The notes: generated by a model not told the origin, from the sequence alone. A DNA stretch of 64,000 bases from an uncultured Clostridia bacterium (GCA_938049335.1 CALIYX010000025.1:152301-216300); one strand, 5' to 3'; counted from the first letter of the stretch, positions 1 through 8,984 are shown. Translations and numbers: made by a program.

Positions 1-925
1 TAATATGTGCCTCAGTTCCGCTGTTGATACACATTCTGTAAATTCCAAGTGCAGACCCAAATGCGTCCATGTCCGCATTTTGATGTCCCATAATCAAAAC
101 TCGATTGGACTGCTCGATAAGTTTTCTCAAAGCATGAGCAATGATTCTCGACTTACCCTTGCTTCCTTTTTCTATGGACTGCGTCTTGCCACCGAAGTAG
201 CTGATTTCGGATTCCTCCTTGACTACAACCTGGTCACCTCCACGTCCTAGTGCAAGGTCAAGCGCTGCAGCCGCATACTCTGAGGTCTCCAATATGTTTG
301 CACCACCTATTCCTAGGCCCATGCTAAGTGTCAGCGGAAAATCTGCTCCTGTATCTATCTTTCTCACGTCATCTAGAATAGAAAACTTATTGTTTACAAG
401 TTCTTTAAAATGTCCGTACTGAAAGTATACGTTATATAGCGTGTCCTTTATTTTATCAAGGGATGCATCTATATCAGATGCCCACTTTCTAATGATGCGA
501 TCAACCTGACTAGTTACCGACATACCGGTCTCTGGTGTTACAGAACCTGCAAACTGGTCATAGTTATCTACGTTTATGCGACATACGCATACTTTCTCAG
601 AAACATATTTCTTCTTAAGATCTTCGTATCCTGTGACATCTCTGAAAAATACGATGATATCATCGCCATATTCATTCTTATCGCTATCTGCAATCACTCT
701 AAACTTTCGGCCGTTTCTATCGAGTAGATACTTATTATCCCCATCTAAAAGTGATTTTATCTTTATACCTGTGAGAGCAAAAAAATCGGCATCTTCTATC
801 CCTTTGTATGGAAAGACTCTGTCTATGAATCTGTTCGCACTGGTTACCTTACCGTCTCTATTTACTATGCACATCGGCATAGGAAGGTCGGCTGATATAA
901 TGCGTTTTGCCACTTTTTCTGTCAT
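1..925 (-). CDS. gdpP: GdpP/YybT-like c-di-AMP phosphodiesterase, 3' end outside window
   Basis: Partial gene: about 308 codons are visible and the frame runs off the window start. It begins with a PAS-like domain (roughly residues 10-100), followed by a degenerate GGDEF domain with the YybT-family signature ALGRGGDQVVVK (about 225-235). Next comes the start of a DHH phosphoesterase domain, with motif I IMGHQNADMDAFGSALG near residue 285. The family hydrolyses the second messenger c-di-AMP. B. subtilis GdpP has two N-terminal membrane helices before the PAS domain. Here there are none, and an in-frame TAA lies only 21-24 bases upstream of the ATG, so the protein appears soluble. It follows parB by 13 bases with a GGAG site before the ATG, so it is probably co-transcribed with parAB. 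The catalytic DHH motif itself is outside the window. Confidence 0.85.
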   Translation of the reverse strand, partial: MTEKVAKRIISADLPMPMCIVNRDGKVTSANRFIDRVFPYKGIEDADFFALTGIKIKSLLDGDNKYLLDRNGRKFRVIADSDKNEYGDDIIVFFRDVTGYEDLKKKYVSEKVCVCRINVDNYDQFAGSVTPETGMSVTSQVDRIIRKWASDIDASLDKIKDTLYNVYFQYGHFKELVNNKFSILDDVRKIDTGADFPLTLSMGLGIGGANILETSEYAAAALDLALGRGGDQVVVKEESEISYFGGKTQSIEKGSKGKSRIIAHALRKLIEQSNRVLIMGHQNADMDAFGSALGIYRMCINSGTEAHI

Positions 926-938
926 CTTTACTTCTCCA

Positions 939-1838
939 TTACGAATTTATATTTGCAACTCTGAGGATATCTATCAATCTGTTCAGTTCGTCCATGCTGT
1001 AGTAGTGGAGTTGAATAGATCCGCCTTTTCCCTTTGCTTCAATATTTACCTTCGTACCATAAATATCTTTGAGTTCATTCTCTACACTGAGAATTTCCTT
1101 AGGTTTAACACGCTTTAAAGCTTTATTTCTCTTCTGTTTTTCGGTGCTTGCGAGTTTTTCTGTCTCTCTCACCGATAGTCCCTCTGCTATAACTCTCTTG
1201 CAAAGTTCTTCCTGTTTTTGGAAATTGTCTGCTGAAAGAATAGCTCTTGCATGACCTGCTGAAAGTCTACCTTCAGCAACCTCTTTTCTTACGCTTTCAG
1301 GGAGATTTAAAAGCCTCAAAGCATTGGTAATATAAGGTCTTGACTTACTTACACTCTTAGAAACCTTGTCCTGTGTAAAGCCGTAAACCTTAATCATTTT
1401 TTCTAAACCCTCAGCTTCTTCTATAGGATTTAGATCCTCTCTTTGCATATTTTCTATTATTGCAAGGAGCATGTTCTCTTCATCTGTAAGAGTTCTAACA
1501 AGGCAAGGCACCTTCTTGAGATCTGCTTCTCTCGCAGCTCTCCAGCGTCTCTCTCCGGCAACAATCTCATATCCTACTTCAGCCTTGGTCACAACTAGTG
1601 GCTGGATTATTCCGTGTTCCTCTATTGATCTAGCAAGTTCACTTATCTTTTCCGGATCAAAAGTCTTACGAGGTTGTCCGTGGTTAGGTTTAATGTCATT
1701 TATATTTATATATTTGACACTATCGCCTGGTTCCTCCTGAGTTGGAAGCTTAATGTCCTCATTAACCGCAACTTCACGGTCAGCAAATAACGCGTCAAGG
1801 CCTCTGCCTAGTCCACTCTTCTTTCCCTTAGTTGCCAT
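939..1838 (-). CDS. parB: ParB/Spo0J chromosome partitioning protein
   Basis: The 299-residue protein has the ParB order. A lysine-rich N-terminus is followed by the CTPase/N-terminal domain with VAGERRWRAAREA (about 95-107), the ENMQREDLNPIEEAEG segment, a helix-turn-helix near residues 155-185, and a short C-terminal dimerisation region. It binds parS, spreads as a CTP-dependent clamp and loads SMC near the origin. Its ATG overlaps the parA stop by one base (TAATG), indicating translational coupling. A perfect parS lies about 860 bp upstream of its start. Normal length for Spo0J. Confidence 0.97.
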   Translation of the reverse strand: MATKGKKSGLGRGLDALFADREVAVNEDIKLPTQEEPGDSVKYININDIKPNHGQPRKTFDPEKISELARSIEEHGIIQPLVVTKAEVGYEIVAGERRWRAAREADLKKVPCLVRTLTDEENMLLAIIENMQREDLNPIEEAEGLEKMIKVYGFTQDKVSKSVSKSRPYITNALRLLNLPESVRKEVAEGRLSAGHARAILSADNFQKQEELCKRVIAEGLSVRETEKLASTEKQKRNKALKRVKPKEILSVENELKDIYGTKVNIEAKGKGGSIQLHYYSMDELNRLIDILRVANINS

Positions 1839-2623
1839 TACTCTTCCTCCCTTTCGAGGAATTCCTCAGCAAATTCTCTATACGCTTCTGCTCCCCTTGA
1901 CTTAGGATCATACTCTGTTATGGCCATACCATAGCTTGGTGCCTCGGCAAGTCTAATATTTCTTGGAATAACCGTTGAATACACCTTTGCACCGAAGTAC
2001 TTTTTAACCTCCTGAACAACCTGAACAGATAAGTTAGTACGTCCATCAAACATGCTCAGAATTACACCTTCAATCTCAAGCTCCTTATTGAGGTTCTTTC
2101 TAACAATCTCGATTGTGCTAACAAGCTGGCTAACACCTTCAAGTGCATAGAACTCACACTGAATAGGAATGAGCACACTTTGAACGGCTGTCAGAGAATT
2201 TATAGTTAGAAGACCCAGCGAAGGTGGACAATCGATGAATATGTAATCATACTTTTGTCTTACCTTATCTATAGCCTTTCTAAGCCTTTGTTCTCTACCC
2301 TCAATCTGAACAAGCTCAATTTCGGCACCTGCCAAATCTACACTTGCTGGAATTATATCCAGCCCCTTTATATTTGTATGTAGAATCGCTTTTTTGGTAT
2401 CGAAATCATCCTCAATCAAAAGGTCATAGACTGTGTAATCGAGACTCTTTTTCTTAATTCCGATTCCACTTGTCGTATTGCCCTGAGGGTCAATATCTAA
2501 AATTAAAACTTTCTTTCCCAAAAGTGCGAGGCATGCGCCTAAATTGATGTTTGTGGTTGTCTTACCAACTCCACCCTTTTGGTTAAATATTGCTATTGCT
2601 TTTCCCAATTTCTTATCCTCCAT
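1838..2623 (-). CDS. parA: ParA/Soj chromosome partitioning ATPase
   Basis: Deviant Walker A ATPase: KGGVGKTTTNINLG near residue 15, Walker A' region with DIDPQGN, and FIDCPPSLGLL (Walker B) near residue 125. About 261 residues, the usual Soj size. It binds DNA non-specifically in the ATP dimer form and works with ParB in origin segregation and control of DnaA. The start is uncertain: ATG at 2623 fits the family N-terminus, while an in-frame TTG at 2629 would add two residues. Neither has a convincing Shine-Dalgarno site. A TATAAT lies at 2651-2646 on the minus strand, so the leader may be only about 15 bases. Confidence 0.96.
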   Translation of the reverse strand: MEDKKLGKAIAIFNQKGGVGKTTTNINLGACLALLGKKVLILDIDPQGNTTSGIGIKKKSLDYTVYDLLIEDDFDTKKAILHTNIKGLDIIPASVDLAGAEIELVQIEGREQRLRKAIDKVRQKYDYIFIDCPPSLGLLTINSLTAVQSVLIPIQCEFYALEGVSQLVSTIEIVRKNLNKELEIEGVILSMFDGRTNLSVQVVQEVKKYFGAKVYSTVIPRNIRLAEAPSYGMAITEYDPKSRGAEAYREFAEEFLEREEE

Positions 2624-2685
2624 AATCAAAAAATGGACTTGATTTATTATATACCAAATAGAGCTTTTTTTCCACTTTTTTATAT

Positions 2686-2719
2686 AAAAACAGAGAATGT
2701 TTCACGTGAAACATTCTCT
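2686..2719 (-). terminator. Palindrome with U-tract after rsmG; contains parS
   Basis: Positions 2692-2719 form a perfect 28-bp palindrome. On the minus strand it is followed by GTTTTTATA (2691-2683), giving a plausible intrinsic terminator for the mnmG-rsmG transcript just before parA. The loop would be the central ACGT. The core of the same palindrome is parS, so one element may serve both termination and partition. Confidence 0.6.
2698..2713. promoter_or_regulatory. parS centromere site
   Basis: TGTTTCACGTGAAACA is an exact match to the 16-bp parS consensus bound by ParB/Spo0J. It sits between rsmG and parA, about 6.8 kb from dnaA. It is the only copy I noticed in the window. Confidence 0.97.
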
Positions 2720-2731
2720 TTACTATCGTAC

Positions 2732-3439
2732 TTATAATGGCTGTTTTGAGGGTGTTCCAGCTTTTCTTGGATATTGCCTTGCAGTGTTTTGCACTTTTTT
2801 AATTTTTACAAAGCAATGGTCAATATTTTCATGGTTCGAAGATATAATTTCTGCTTTTCCTCCACCGAGAATTTTTATTGCTTTCTCAGCATTTTTGATT
2901 TCCTCTTCTGCCGATCCTGTCTTATATGCAATAAAATATCCTCCTGGTTTTACCATAGGTAAGCAATATTCACATAGTGTTGATAGGTTGGCCACTGCTC
3001 TTGAAACACAGCAATCAAACTTCTCCCTATACTCTTTGTTTTGCCCTAAATCTTCAGCTCTTCCATGAACTGTGCTTACGTTATTAATACCGATTTCTCC
3101 ACAGAGTTCGTCTATTACTTTAAGTCTTTTGTTCAGTGAATCTGCTAGGATGAAATCTATCTGTGGATATACTATAGCTAGTGGAACTCCTGGAAATCCA
3201 CCACCTGTTCCAAGATCCATAACCCTGCTACCAGATTTTATTAATCCTAGCTTGGCTAGCTTTAACGAATCTATATAATGCTTTTCTATAAAATCATCTT
3301 CCTCAGTAATTGCAGTCAAATTGATTTTTTCATTCCATTCAAGAACGCCATTCATATAGAGTTCAAACTGTCTTAAGGTTTCATCATCACTAGGGAGTCC
3401 GAGAGCTTTAAGCTCTTCTTTAAGATTTTGCTTTTTCAA
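2732..3439 (-). CDS. rsmG: 16S rRNA (guanine-527 N7)-methyltransferase RsmG
   Basis: 235-residue Rossmann-fold methyltransferase (GidB). The SAM-binding loop is VMDLGTGGGFPGVPLAI near residues 73-89; HYIDSL precedes it, and VSRAVANL near residue 145 is the typical RsmG motif. It methylates G527 of 16S rRNA; loss in other bacteria gives low-level streptomycin resistance. The ATG lies inside the 3' end of mnmG (20-base overlap), the classic gidA-gidB arrangement, implying coupled translation. Confidence 0.97.
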   Translation of the reverse strand: MKKQNLKEELKALGLPSDDETLRQFELYMNGVLEWNEKINLTAITEEDDFIEKHYIDSLKLAKLGLIKSGSRVMDLGTGGGFPGVPLAIVYPQIDFILADSLNKRLKVIDELCGEIGINNVSTVHGRAEDLGQNKEYREKFDCCVSRAVANLSTLCEYCLPMVKPGGYFIAYKTGSAEEEIKNAEKAIKILGGGKAEIISSNHENIDHCFVKIKKVQNTARQYPRKAGTPSKQPL

Positions 3440-5309
3440 TTCTCTTCTCCTTTTCTAAATGAACCTGAAGCACATTTATATCTGCTGGTGACACACCTGA
3501 AATTCTCGATGCCTGTCCCAAAGATACTGGCTTAATCTTGTTAAGTTTCTGCGCCGCTTCAATTCTGAGGCCCTCTATTTGCTCGTAATCTATATCGCTG
3601 GATAGTGGTTTTCTCTCAAGTTTTTTGAACTTCTCTACCTGTTGAATTTGCTTTTTTATATAGCCTTGATATTTGATTTCTACTGAAACCTGAGCTCTTG
3701 CATGCTCAGACATTTCAGGTCTTTCCTTGTCTATTTCTAGCAGGTTTTCATATGTTACCTCTGGTCGTTTTAGAAGATCTGCAAGGTTGATTTTGCCCTC
3801 AACTGGAGAACTGTTAATTTTTTCCAAATATGCATTTGTTTCAGCTACAGTTGGCGTTACCGAGCTTAGTCTTTCTATTTCTCTTGCAACTTCCTCCTGC
3901 TTTGATTTAAGTCTATTAAATCTCTCCTCTGAGGCTAGTCCTATCTCATAACTCTTTTCTGTCAACCTATCATCTGCATTGTCTTGTCTCAGAAGCAGCC
4001 TATATTCCGCTCTGCTCGTCATAATTCTGTAAGGCTCGTTAGTACCTTTAGTTATTAAATCGTCGATTAAAACGCCAATATAAGCCTCGTTTCTCGCGAG
4101 AATAAAAGGATTTTTACCATTTATTGCCAGATGTGCGTTCACACCCGCCATTAGACCCTGAGCCGCTGCCTCCTCATATCCTGAACTTCCATTAAACTGT
4201 CCAGCACAAAATAAATTCTCAATTACCCTACTCTCCAAATTTAATTTTAATTCAAGTGGATCTATGCAATCGTATTCTATTGCATATGCAGGTCTAGTGA
4301 TAACTATATTCTCAAGCCCATCTATACTTTGATAGAAATCTCTCTGCACATCCTCTGGAAGACTTGAACTCATTCCCTGGATATACATTTCCTCTGTATC
4401 AAGTCCTTCTGGCTCAATGAAAAGCTGGTGTCTTTCTTTTTCGGCAAAACGATTAACCTTGTCTTCTATTGAAGGACAATATCTTGGTCCTATTCCCTCA
4501 ATTTGTCCACCAAACAAAGCGGAACGGTTAAAATTTTCTCTGATTATCTCATGAGTCCTACTGTTTGTATATGTGAGCCAGCATGAAACCTGTTCCTTCT
4601 CAAGTTTGTCGTTAAGGAAAGAAAATGGCACGATTTTCTCATCGCCCTTCTGCTCTAGCATCTTTGAATAATCAAAGGTTGATGCAAGTGCCCTCGCTGG
4701 CGTTCCTGTCTTAAATCGTCTTAGCTTTATTCCATATTCAGTGAGTTTATCAGAAAGCTCATTTGCAGGTGCAAGTCCATTTGGTCCACTTGAATAAGCA
4801 CTGTCTCCAATAAATATCTTTCCACGAAGGAAGGTTCCAGTTGCTATAATAACAGCCTTTGCCCTGTAAACAGCATGATTTCTTGTGATAACTCCGCAGG
4901 CTTTTCCATCTTCAATTATTATATCGATGATTTCATCCTGCTTCATAAAGAGATTTTCCTGCTTTTCTATGGTCTTCTTCATCTCAAGATGATATTGATA
5001 TTTATCAGCCTGTGCTCTAAGAGAATGAACTGCAGGACCCTTTGCTGTATTTAACATTCGGCTCTGTATAAAAGTCTTATCTATATTTACACCCATTTCG
5101 CCGCCTAGAGCATCGATTTCCCTCACTAGATGGCCCTTGCCAGTTCCACCAATAGAAGGATTGCAAGGCATCATAGCTATAGCCTCTAAATTGATAGAGA
5201 ACATAATTGTCTTACTTCCCATTCTTGCTGCTGCAAGTGCTGCCTCGCAGCCTGCATGCCCTGCTCCTATGACGATTACATCGTATTTTCCCATTAAATA
5301 CTGGTCCAT
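3420..5309 (-). CDS. mnmG: tRNA uridine-34 5-carboxymethylaminomethyl enzyme MnmG (GidA)
   Basis: 629-residue FAD protein with the N-terminal dinucleotide fold VIVIGAGHAGCEAALAAARMG (about 10-30), the MMPCNPSIGGTGKGHLVREIDALGG signature (48-70, given in part), and C-terminal MnmE-binding helices ending in GVSPADINVLQVHL. With MnmE it builds the cmnm5 modification at wobble U34 of several tRNAs. The start at 5309 has GGAG eight bases upstream; a second ATG five codons in is possible. It follows mnmE by 28 bases. Confidence 0.97.
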   Translation of the reverse strand: MDQYLMGKYDVIVIGAGHAGCEAALAAARMGSKTIMFSINLEAIAMMPCNPSIGGTGKGHLVREIDALGGEMGVNIDKTFIQSRMLNTAKGPAVHSLRAQADKYQYHLEMKKTIEKQENLFMKQDEIIDIIIEDGKACGVITRNHAVYRAKAVIIATGTFLRGKIFIGDSAYSSGPNGLAPANELSDKLTEYGIKLRRFKTGTPARALASTFDYSKMLEQKGDEKIVPFSFLNDKLEKEQVSCWLTYTNSRTHEIIRENFNRSALFGGQIEGIGPRYCPSIEDKVNRFAEKERHQLFIEPEGLDTEEMYIQGMSSSLPEDVQRDFYQSIDGLENIVITRPAYAIEYDCIDPLELKLNLESRVIENLFCAGQFNGSSGYEEAAAQGLMAGVNAHLAINGKNPFILARNEAYIGVLIDDLITKGTNEPYRIMTSRAEYRLLLRQDNADDRLTEKSYEIGLASEERFNRLKSKQEEVAREIERLSSVTPTVAETNAYLEKINSSPVEGKINLADLLKRPEVTYENLLEIDKERPEMSEHARAQVSVEIKYQGYIKKQIQQVEKFKKLERKPLSSDIDYEQIEGLRIEAAQKLNKIKPVSLGQASRISGVSPADINVLQVHLEKEKRIEKAKS

Positions 5310-5337
5310 CTATTTCTCCATTTTGATATGATTGAGA

Positions 5338-6747
5338 TTACTTACCTAAACAAAATCTACTAAATACCTCATCTATGACATCATCCTGCACAGAATCACC
5401 TGTTATAAATCCAAGCTCTTCATATGCATTTCTAATATCTATTTCTATAAATTCTAAAGGAATATTTCCGCTGACTGCATTAATTGCTTCCCCAAGTGAA
5501 ACACTTGCTCTTTCTAACATATTCTTATGTCTTGCATTTGTGACTATATTGCTCTTTTGCGATCCTGCAAGCTTATCTGTTTCGCTTTCTTTTCCTAACA
5601 AGAGATTTCCACCTGCCTTCTCAAAGATTGCATTTTCTACCTCATCAACCGATTTACTATCGTTAACAGAAGTTAGCATATAGCGCGCACCATCAGCAAA
5701 AGAAATCATATCTTCTTCTTTTATTCTAGCAATCTTATCGGCCTTATTGAACAAAATTAGAAGCTTCGACTTATCTACCTGCCTAAGAATATCGTAGTCC
5801 TCATCAGAAATTTCAGATGTCAAATCTATCATAAAAATAATTAAATCAGCTGATTCCAAAGACTTCTTTGATTTATCTATACCGATTTGTTCAATCACAT
5901 CATCGGTAGTTCTAATTCCTGCTGTATCTATTAGATTTACAGGAATTCCCCTTACATTTATGAGCTCTTCTATCGTATCTCTTGTCGTTCCAGGAATTTC
6001 AGTCACTATTGCCCTTGATTCTCTAAGTATAGCATTCATCAAAGATGATTTTCCAACATTTGGACGGCCTACAATCGCAACATTAAGGCCTTCTCTCAAA
6101 ATTCTGCCCGTATCAGAACTTTCTATGAGATAATCAATTTTTTCCTTTATTTGCCTGAGCTCTTTTTCTAGCTTATCATAAAGTATAAACTCTATATCCT
6201 CGTCTGGATAGTCAATATTAACTGCAATATCAACTAAAACATCCGTTATTTCCTTACGTATTTCATTTATCTCTTTCGAGAATCTTCCCCTTAACTGCTC
6301 CATAGCTACATCAAAAGAGGAATTTGTCTTTGAATTTATGACATCAATTACGGCTTCAGCCTGTGTTAGATCAAGCCTTCCGTTTAAAAACGCTCTCTTT
6401 GTAAACTCACCAGGCTCTGCTAAATCAGCACCACAACGTAAGACAAGTGAAAGTGTATTCGATAAAGGTACAATTCCACCGTGACAATCTATCTCTACTA
6501 CATCCTCAGCTGTGTAGGTCTTTGGCGCAGGAAAATAGACAGCTAGAACTTCATCTATAATGTGTCCTCTTTCGTCTTTTATGTGGCCGTATATGAGTTG
6601 TCTATGTTTATCCTTTGGCTCTAAATTTTTGCTCGCTGGATAAAATATTTTGTTTAGGATATTTAGTGATTCTTCTCCACTTATCCTTATAATTCCAATT
6701 CCGCTTTCTCCCGGAGAGGTTGCTATAGCAGCTATTGTACTTTCCAT
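5338..6747 (-). CDS. mnmE: tRNA modification GTPase MnmE (TrmE)
   Basis: About 469 residues. The N-terminal formyl-THF-binding domain starts MESTIAAIATSPGESGIGI. The inserted G domain has G1 GRPNVGKSS (about 220), G3 DTAGIR and G4 NKAD. The C-terminus ends FCLGK, the conserved C-I/L-GK motif. It is the partner of MnmG in wobble-uridine modification. The ATG at 6747 is preceded by GGAAG; an upstream in-frame start at 6780 would lie within the preceding terminator hairpin and is unlikely. Confidence 0.97.
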   Translation of the reverse strand: MESTIAAIATSPGESGIGIIRISGEESLNILNKIFYPASKNLEPKDKHRQLIYGHIKDERGHIIDEVLAVYFPAPKTYTAEDVVEIDCHGGIVPLSNTLSLVLRCGADLAEPGEFTKRAFLNGRLDLTQAEAVIDVINSKTNSSFDVAMEQLRGRFSKEINEIRKEITDVLVDIAVNIDYPDEDIEFILYDKLEKELRQIKEKIDYLIESSDTGRILREGLNVAIVGRPNVGKSSLMNAILRESRAIVTEIPGTTRDTIEELINVRGIPVNLIDTAGIRTTDDVIEQIGIDKSKKSLESADLIIFMIDLTSEISDEDYDILRQVDKSKLLILFNKADKIARIKEEDMISFADGARYMLTSVNDSKSVDEVENAIFEKAGGNLLLGKESETDKLAGSQKSNIVTNARHKNMLERASVSLGEAINAVSGNIPLEFIEIDIRNAYEELGFITGDSVQDDVIDEVFSRFCLGK

Positions 6748-6764
6748 AAATCTTCCTTTGATTA

Positions 6765-6791
6765 CAAAAGGCTGCCGCAAAGCGACAGCCT
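6765..6791 (-). terminator. Intrinsic terminator between khpB and mnmE
   Basis: On the minus strand AGGCTGTCGC-TTT-GCGGCAGCCT is followed by TTTTG. The stem is 10 bp with one wobble pair and begins 7 bases after the khpB stop codon. It would partly separate the yidC-khpB transcript from mnmE-mnmG-rsmG. Confidence 0.8.
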
Positions 6792-6797
6792 AATCTA

Positions 6798-7661
6798 CTA
6801 TTTAAGTTCGATATGAATCCTTCTGTATGGATCCTGACCCTCACTCTTTGTTGTAACGCGTGGATCTTTTTGTAGTGTTGCGTGAATGATCTTTCTCTCG
6901 TAAGGGTTCATAGGCTCTAGCTTGAATGGCCTACGGCTTCTTACTACCTTTTCTGCTAGTCTCTTTGCTAGCTTTTCCAAGGCTTTTTCTCTCTTTGCTC
7001 GATAATTCTCAGCATCAACAACTACGCGAATATACTCTCCGTTACCCTTATTTACCACAAGGCTAGTCAAGTACTGAATTGCGTCGAGAGTTGCTCCTCT
7101 CTTGCCTATTACGGTGCCAGAGTCCTTTCCTTCTAAGAGGAAGAACAAATCTGTCCCATCTGTTTTGCCGACAACGTCAAGCTCGATTCCCATCTCTTCT
7201 ACGAGACTCTTTAGGAATACAAAGGCTGCATTGTCCTCTTCCAAATCATTTAGGGAAGACATATCGATTTCTGGAATGACAGGTTCACTTGTCTGATTTT
7301 CATCATCGCGTGCTCTGTCATTTCTCATAGATTTTTTCTTCTTTTTCTTATGCGATGGTGATTTCTGTCTTACCTCTGAATTATCTTCATAAGTTTTATC
7401 ACTATCTACATTTGCATCTTCAGTGGATATTTCTTGTACTTCTTCTGCAAATTCTTGCTTATCATCTTCTTTCTTGAGCTCTTCTTCCTTATCCTTAAGG
7501 CTTACTCTAACGAGCGCAAGCTTTGATCCTATTCCAAAAAATCCTCTTGAAGGCTGCTCGAGTACTTCTATGTCTACCTCTTCCTTGCTTGCATTTAATT
7601 CCTGCAAAGCAAGTTCAACTGCGGTATCCACATCGGTTCCCCATTTTTCCGAAACTTTCAT
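6798..7661 (-). CDS. khpB: KhpB/EloR (Jag) RNA-binding protein
   Basis: 287 residues in three parts. The Jag-N domain (1-55) contains QPSRGFFGIGSKLA. A long acidic then lysine-rich linker (about 60-130, with KKKKKK near 105) follows. The C-terminal half has a KH domain with GTVIGKRGATLDAIQYL (about 180) and an R3H domain with NPYERKIIHATLQ (about 250). The family binds RNA with KhpA and affects cell elongation and envelope synthesis in Gram-positives. It is next to yidC, the usual neighbour. The start has a GGAGG site. Confidence 0.95.
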   Translation of the reverse strand: MKVSEKWGTDVDTAVELALQELNASKEEVDIEVLEQPSRGFFGIGSKLALVRVSLKDKEEELKKEDDKQEFAEEVQEISTEDANVDSDKTYEDNSEVRQKSPSHKKKKKKSMRNDRARDDENQTSEPVIPEIDMSSLNDLEEDNAAFVFLKSLVEEMGIELDVVGKTDGTDLFFLLEGKDSGTVIGKRGATLDAIQYLTSLVVNKGNGEYIRVVVDAENYRAKREKALEKLAKRLAEKVVRSRRPFKLEPMNPYERKIIHATLQKDPRVTTKSEGQDPYRRIHIELK

Positions 7662-7698
7662 ATTATAGATTCCTCCAATGAGTGTACGTGAATACTAA

Positions 7699-8400
7699 TT
7701 ATTTTTTCTTCTTTTTACCCTTTTTATCCTTTTCCTTCAATTCTTTTCTCAACTTATTGAATCTAATGTTAAAGAATATCTGAGTAAAGTTACTGATAAA
7801 CCAGTAAATTGCAAGGCCTGCTGGATATGATCTTCCTAACCAAACTATCATGATAGGGAATATATATTTCATCATTCCCATGCCCATATTAGAACCCTGC
7901 TGTCCGAGCTGGTTCTGCTGTGACATTGAGAAAGAGAAAAATGTTGCTATACCTGAAAGTATTGGCAAAATCCATGGGTCTGGCTGACATAAATCCTTAA
8001 TCCAAAGGAAGGACTCGTGTACAGCGAATACCATGTTTTCATCATTGACATAGTTAAGAGGATTTCTAAGCAGAATAAAAAGACCTGAAATAACTATGAA
8101 CTGAACAAGCATAGGCATACAACCCGCACTTGGGTTAAAACCTGACTCCTTGTATAGCTCAGCTATTTTCTGGTTCATCATGTCTTTGTCATTAGCATAC
8201 TTTTTCTTAATTTCGTTCATCTTTGGCTGCATATCTGCCATGCCAGAAGTTGAAAGAATCTGCTTCTTATATAGCGGGTACATCGCTACTCTTATCAGAA
8301 CTGACAAGAGGACAATTGCTAACCAATAATGTCCCGTTATGTTATAAAAGAAAGCGAGCAGTATACTAAACGGTTTGGCTAAGAAATTAAATAAAGCCAT
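7699..8400 (-). CDS. yidC: Membrane protein insertase YidC/OxaA
   Basis: 233 residues with the YidC/Oxa1 topology. There is a hydrophobic N-terminus, a helix near 25-45, a cytoplasmic charged loop (MQPKMNEIKKKYANDKDMM), then FNPSAGCMPMLVQF and three more helices. The C-terminal tail is very lysine-rich (KKGKKKKK), as expected for ribosome contact. It inserts membrane proteins with or without SecYEG. There is no lipobox cysteine, unlike B. subtilis SpoIIIJ. GGAGGA lies upstream of the ATG. It is part of the rpmH-rnpA-yidD-yidC-khpB operon. Confidence 0.96.
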   Translation of the reverse strand: MALFNFLAKPFSILLAFFYNITGHYWLAIVLLSVLIRVAMYPLYKKQILSTSGMADMQPKMNEIKKKYANDKDMMNQKIAELYKESGFNPSAGCMPMLVQFIVISGLFILLRNPLNYVNDENMVFAVHESFLWIKDLCQPDPWILPILSGIATFFSFSMSQQNQLGQQGSNMGMGMMKYIFPIMIVWLGRSYPAGLAIYWFISNFTQIFFNIRFNKLRKELKEKDKKGKKKKK

Positions 8401-8416
8401 ATACTAAATTCCTCCG

Positions 8417-8650
8417 TTATTTTAAAGGGTCGTAACCTCCTGGATTACCAGGATGACACTTTAAAATTCGTTTAATACCTAAGTAACTGCCTTTAATAGG
8501 TCCGTACTTCTGTAGCGCCTGTATGCAATAAGCAGAACAAGTTGGATAGAATCTACATGTCTTTGGAAATAGCGGAGATATAAAAAGCTGATAGAATCTA
8601 ATTAGCTTTATCATGAAGAATGAAACAATCTTACCAATAAATCTAAACAT
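8417..8650 (-). CDS. yidD: Membrane protein insertion efficiency factor YidD
   Basis: 77 residues with the family core FYQLFISPLFPKTCRFYPTC (about 19-38), then SAYCIQALQKYG and HPGNPGGYDP near the C-terminus. The conserved cysteines (CRFYPTCSAYC) are present. Small amphipathic protein thought to assist YidC insertion. It overlaps the rnpA stop by eight bases. Confidence 0.95.
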   Translation of the reverse strand: MFRFIGKIVSFFMIKLIRFYQLFISPLFPKTCRFYPTCSAYCIQALQKYGPIKGSYLGIKRILKCHPGNPGGYDPLK

Positions 8651-8984
8651 TTTTCTTTATTTTAGCCTTTCTCAAAGCTGAGGAAATCGATTTTTTTACA
8701 TCATCCTCTTTCTTATCGTTAATAGTATTTCTGGCTATGAATATAAAATCGTAGCCTGAATCCAATCCATCACAAAGATATCTATATCCTTCCTTCATCA
8801 GTCTTCTTGCACGATTTCTTCTCACACTATTACCTACTTTTTTGCTCGCTAAAAAAGCAGTTCTATTATAGGCTAAGTGGTTCTTTCTCCAGAATAGTAC
8901 TATGTACCTATCTCCTACAGAATTTCCTTTTTTGTAGATATTATCAAAATCAGACTTTTTTCTTATTACATTAGGTCTCAACAT
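8643..8984 (-). CDS. rnpA: Ribonuclease P protein component
   Basis: 113 residues, with the RNase P protein signature NSVRRNRARRLMKEGYR (about 52-68) and an N-terminal F-x-x-IYKKG segment. It binds the P RNA and helps recognise pre-tRNA 5' leaders. It starts 13 bases after rpmH. Length is typical. Confidence 0.96.
   Translation of the reverse strand: MLRPNVIRKKSDFDNIYKKGNSVGDRYIVLFWRKNHLAYNRTAFLASKKVGNSVRRNRARRLMKEGYRYLCDGLDSGYDFIFIARNTINDKKEDDVKKSISSALRKAKIKKNV

Noticed and set aside
6608..6844. 78-codon minus-strand frame across the khpB-mnmE junction
   Set aside because: Out of frame with two well supported genes and crosses the terminator hairpin.
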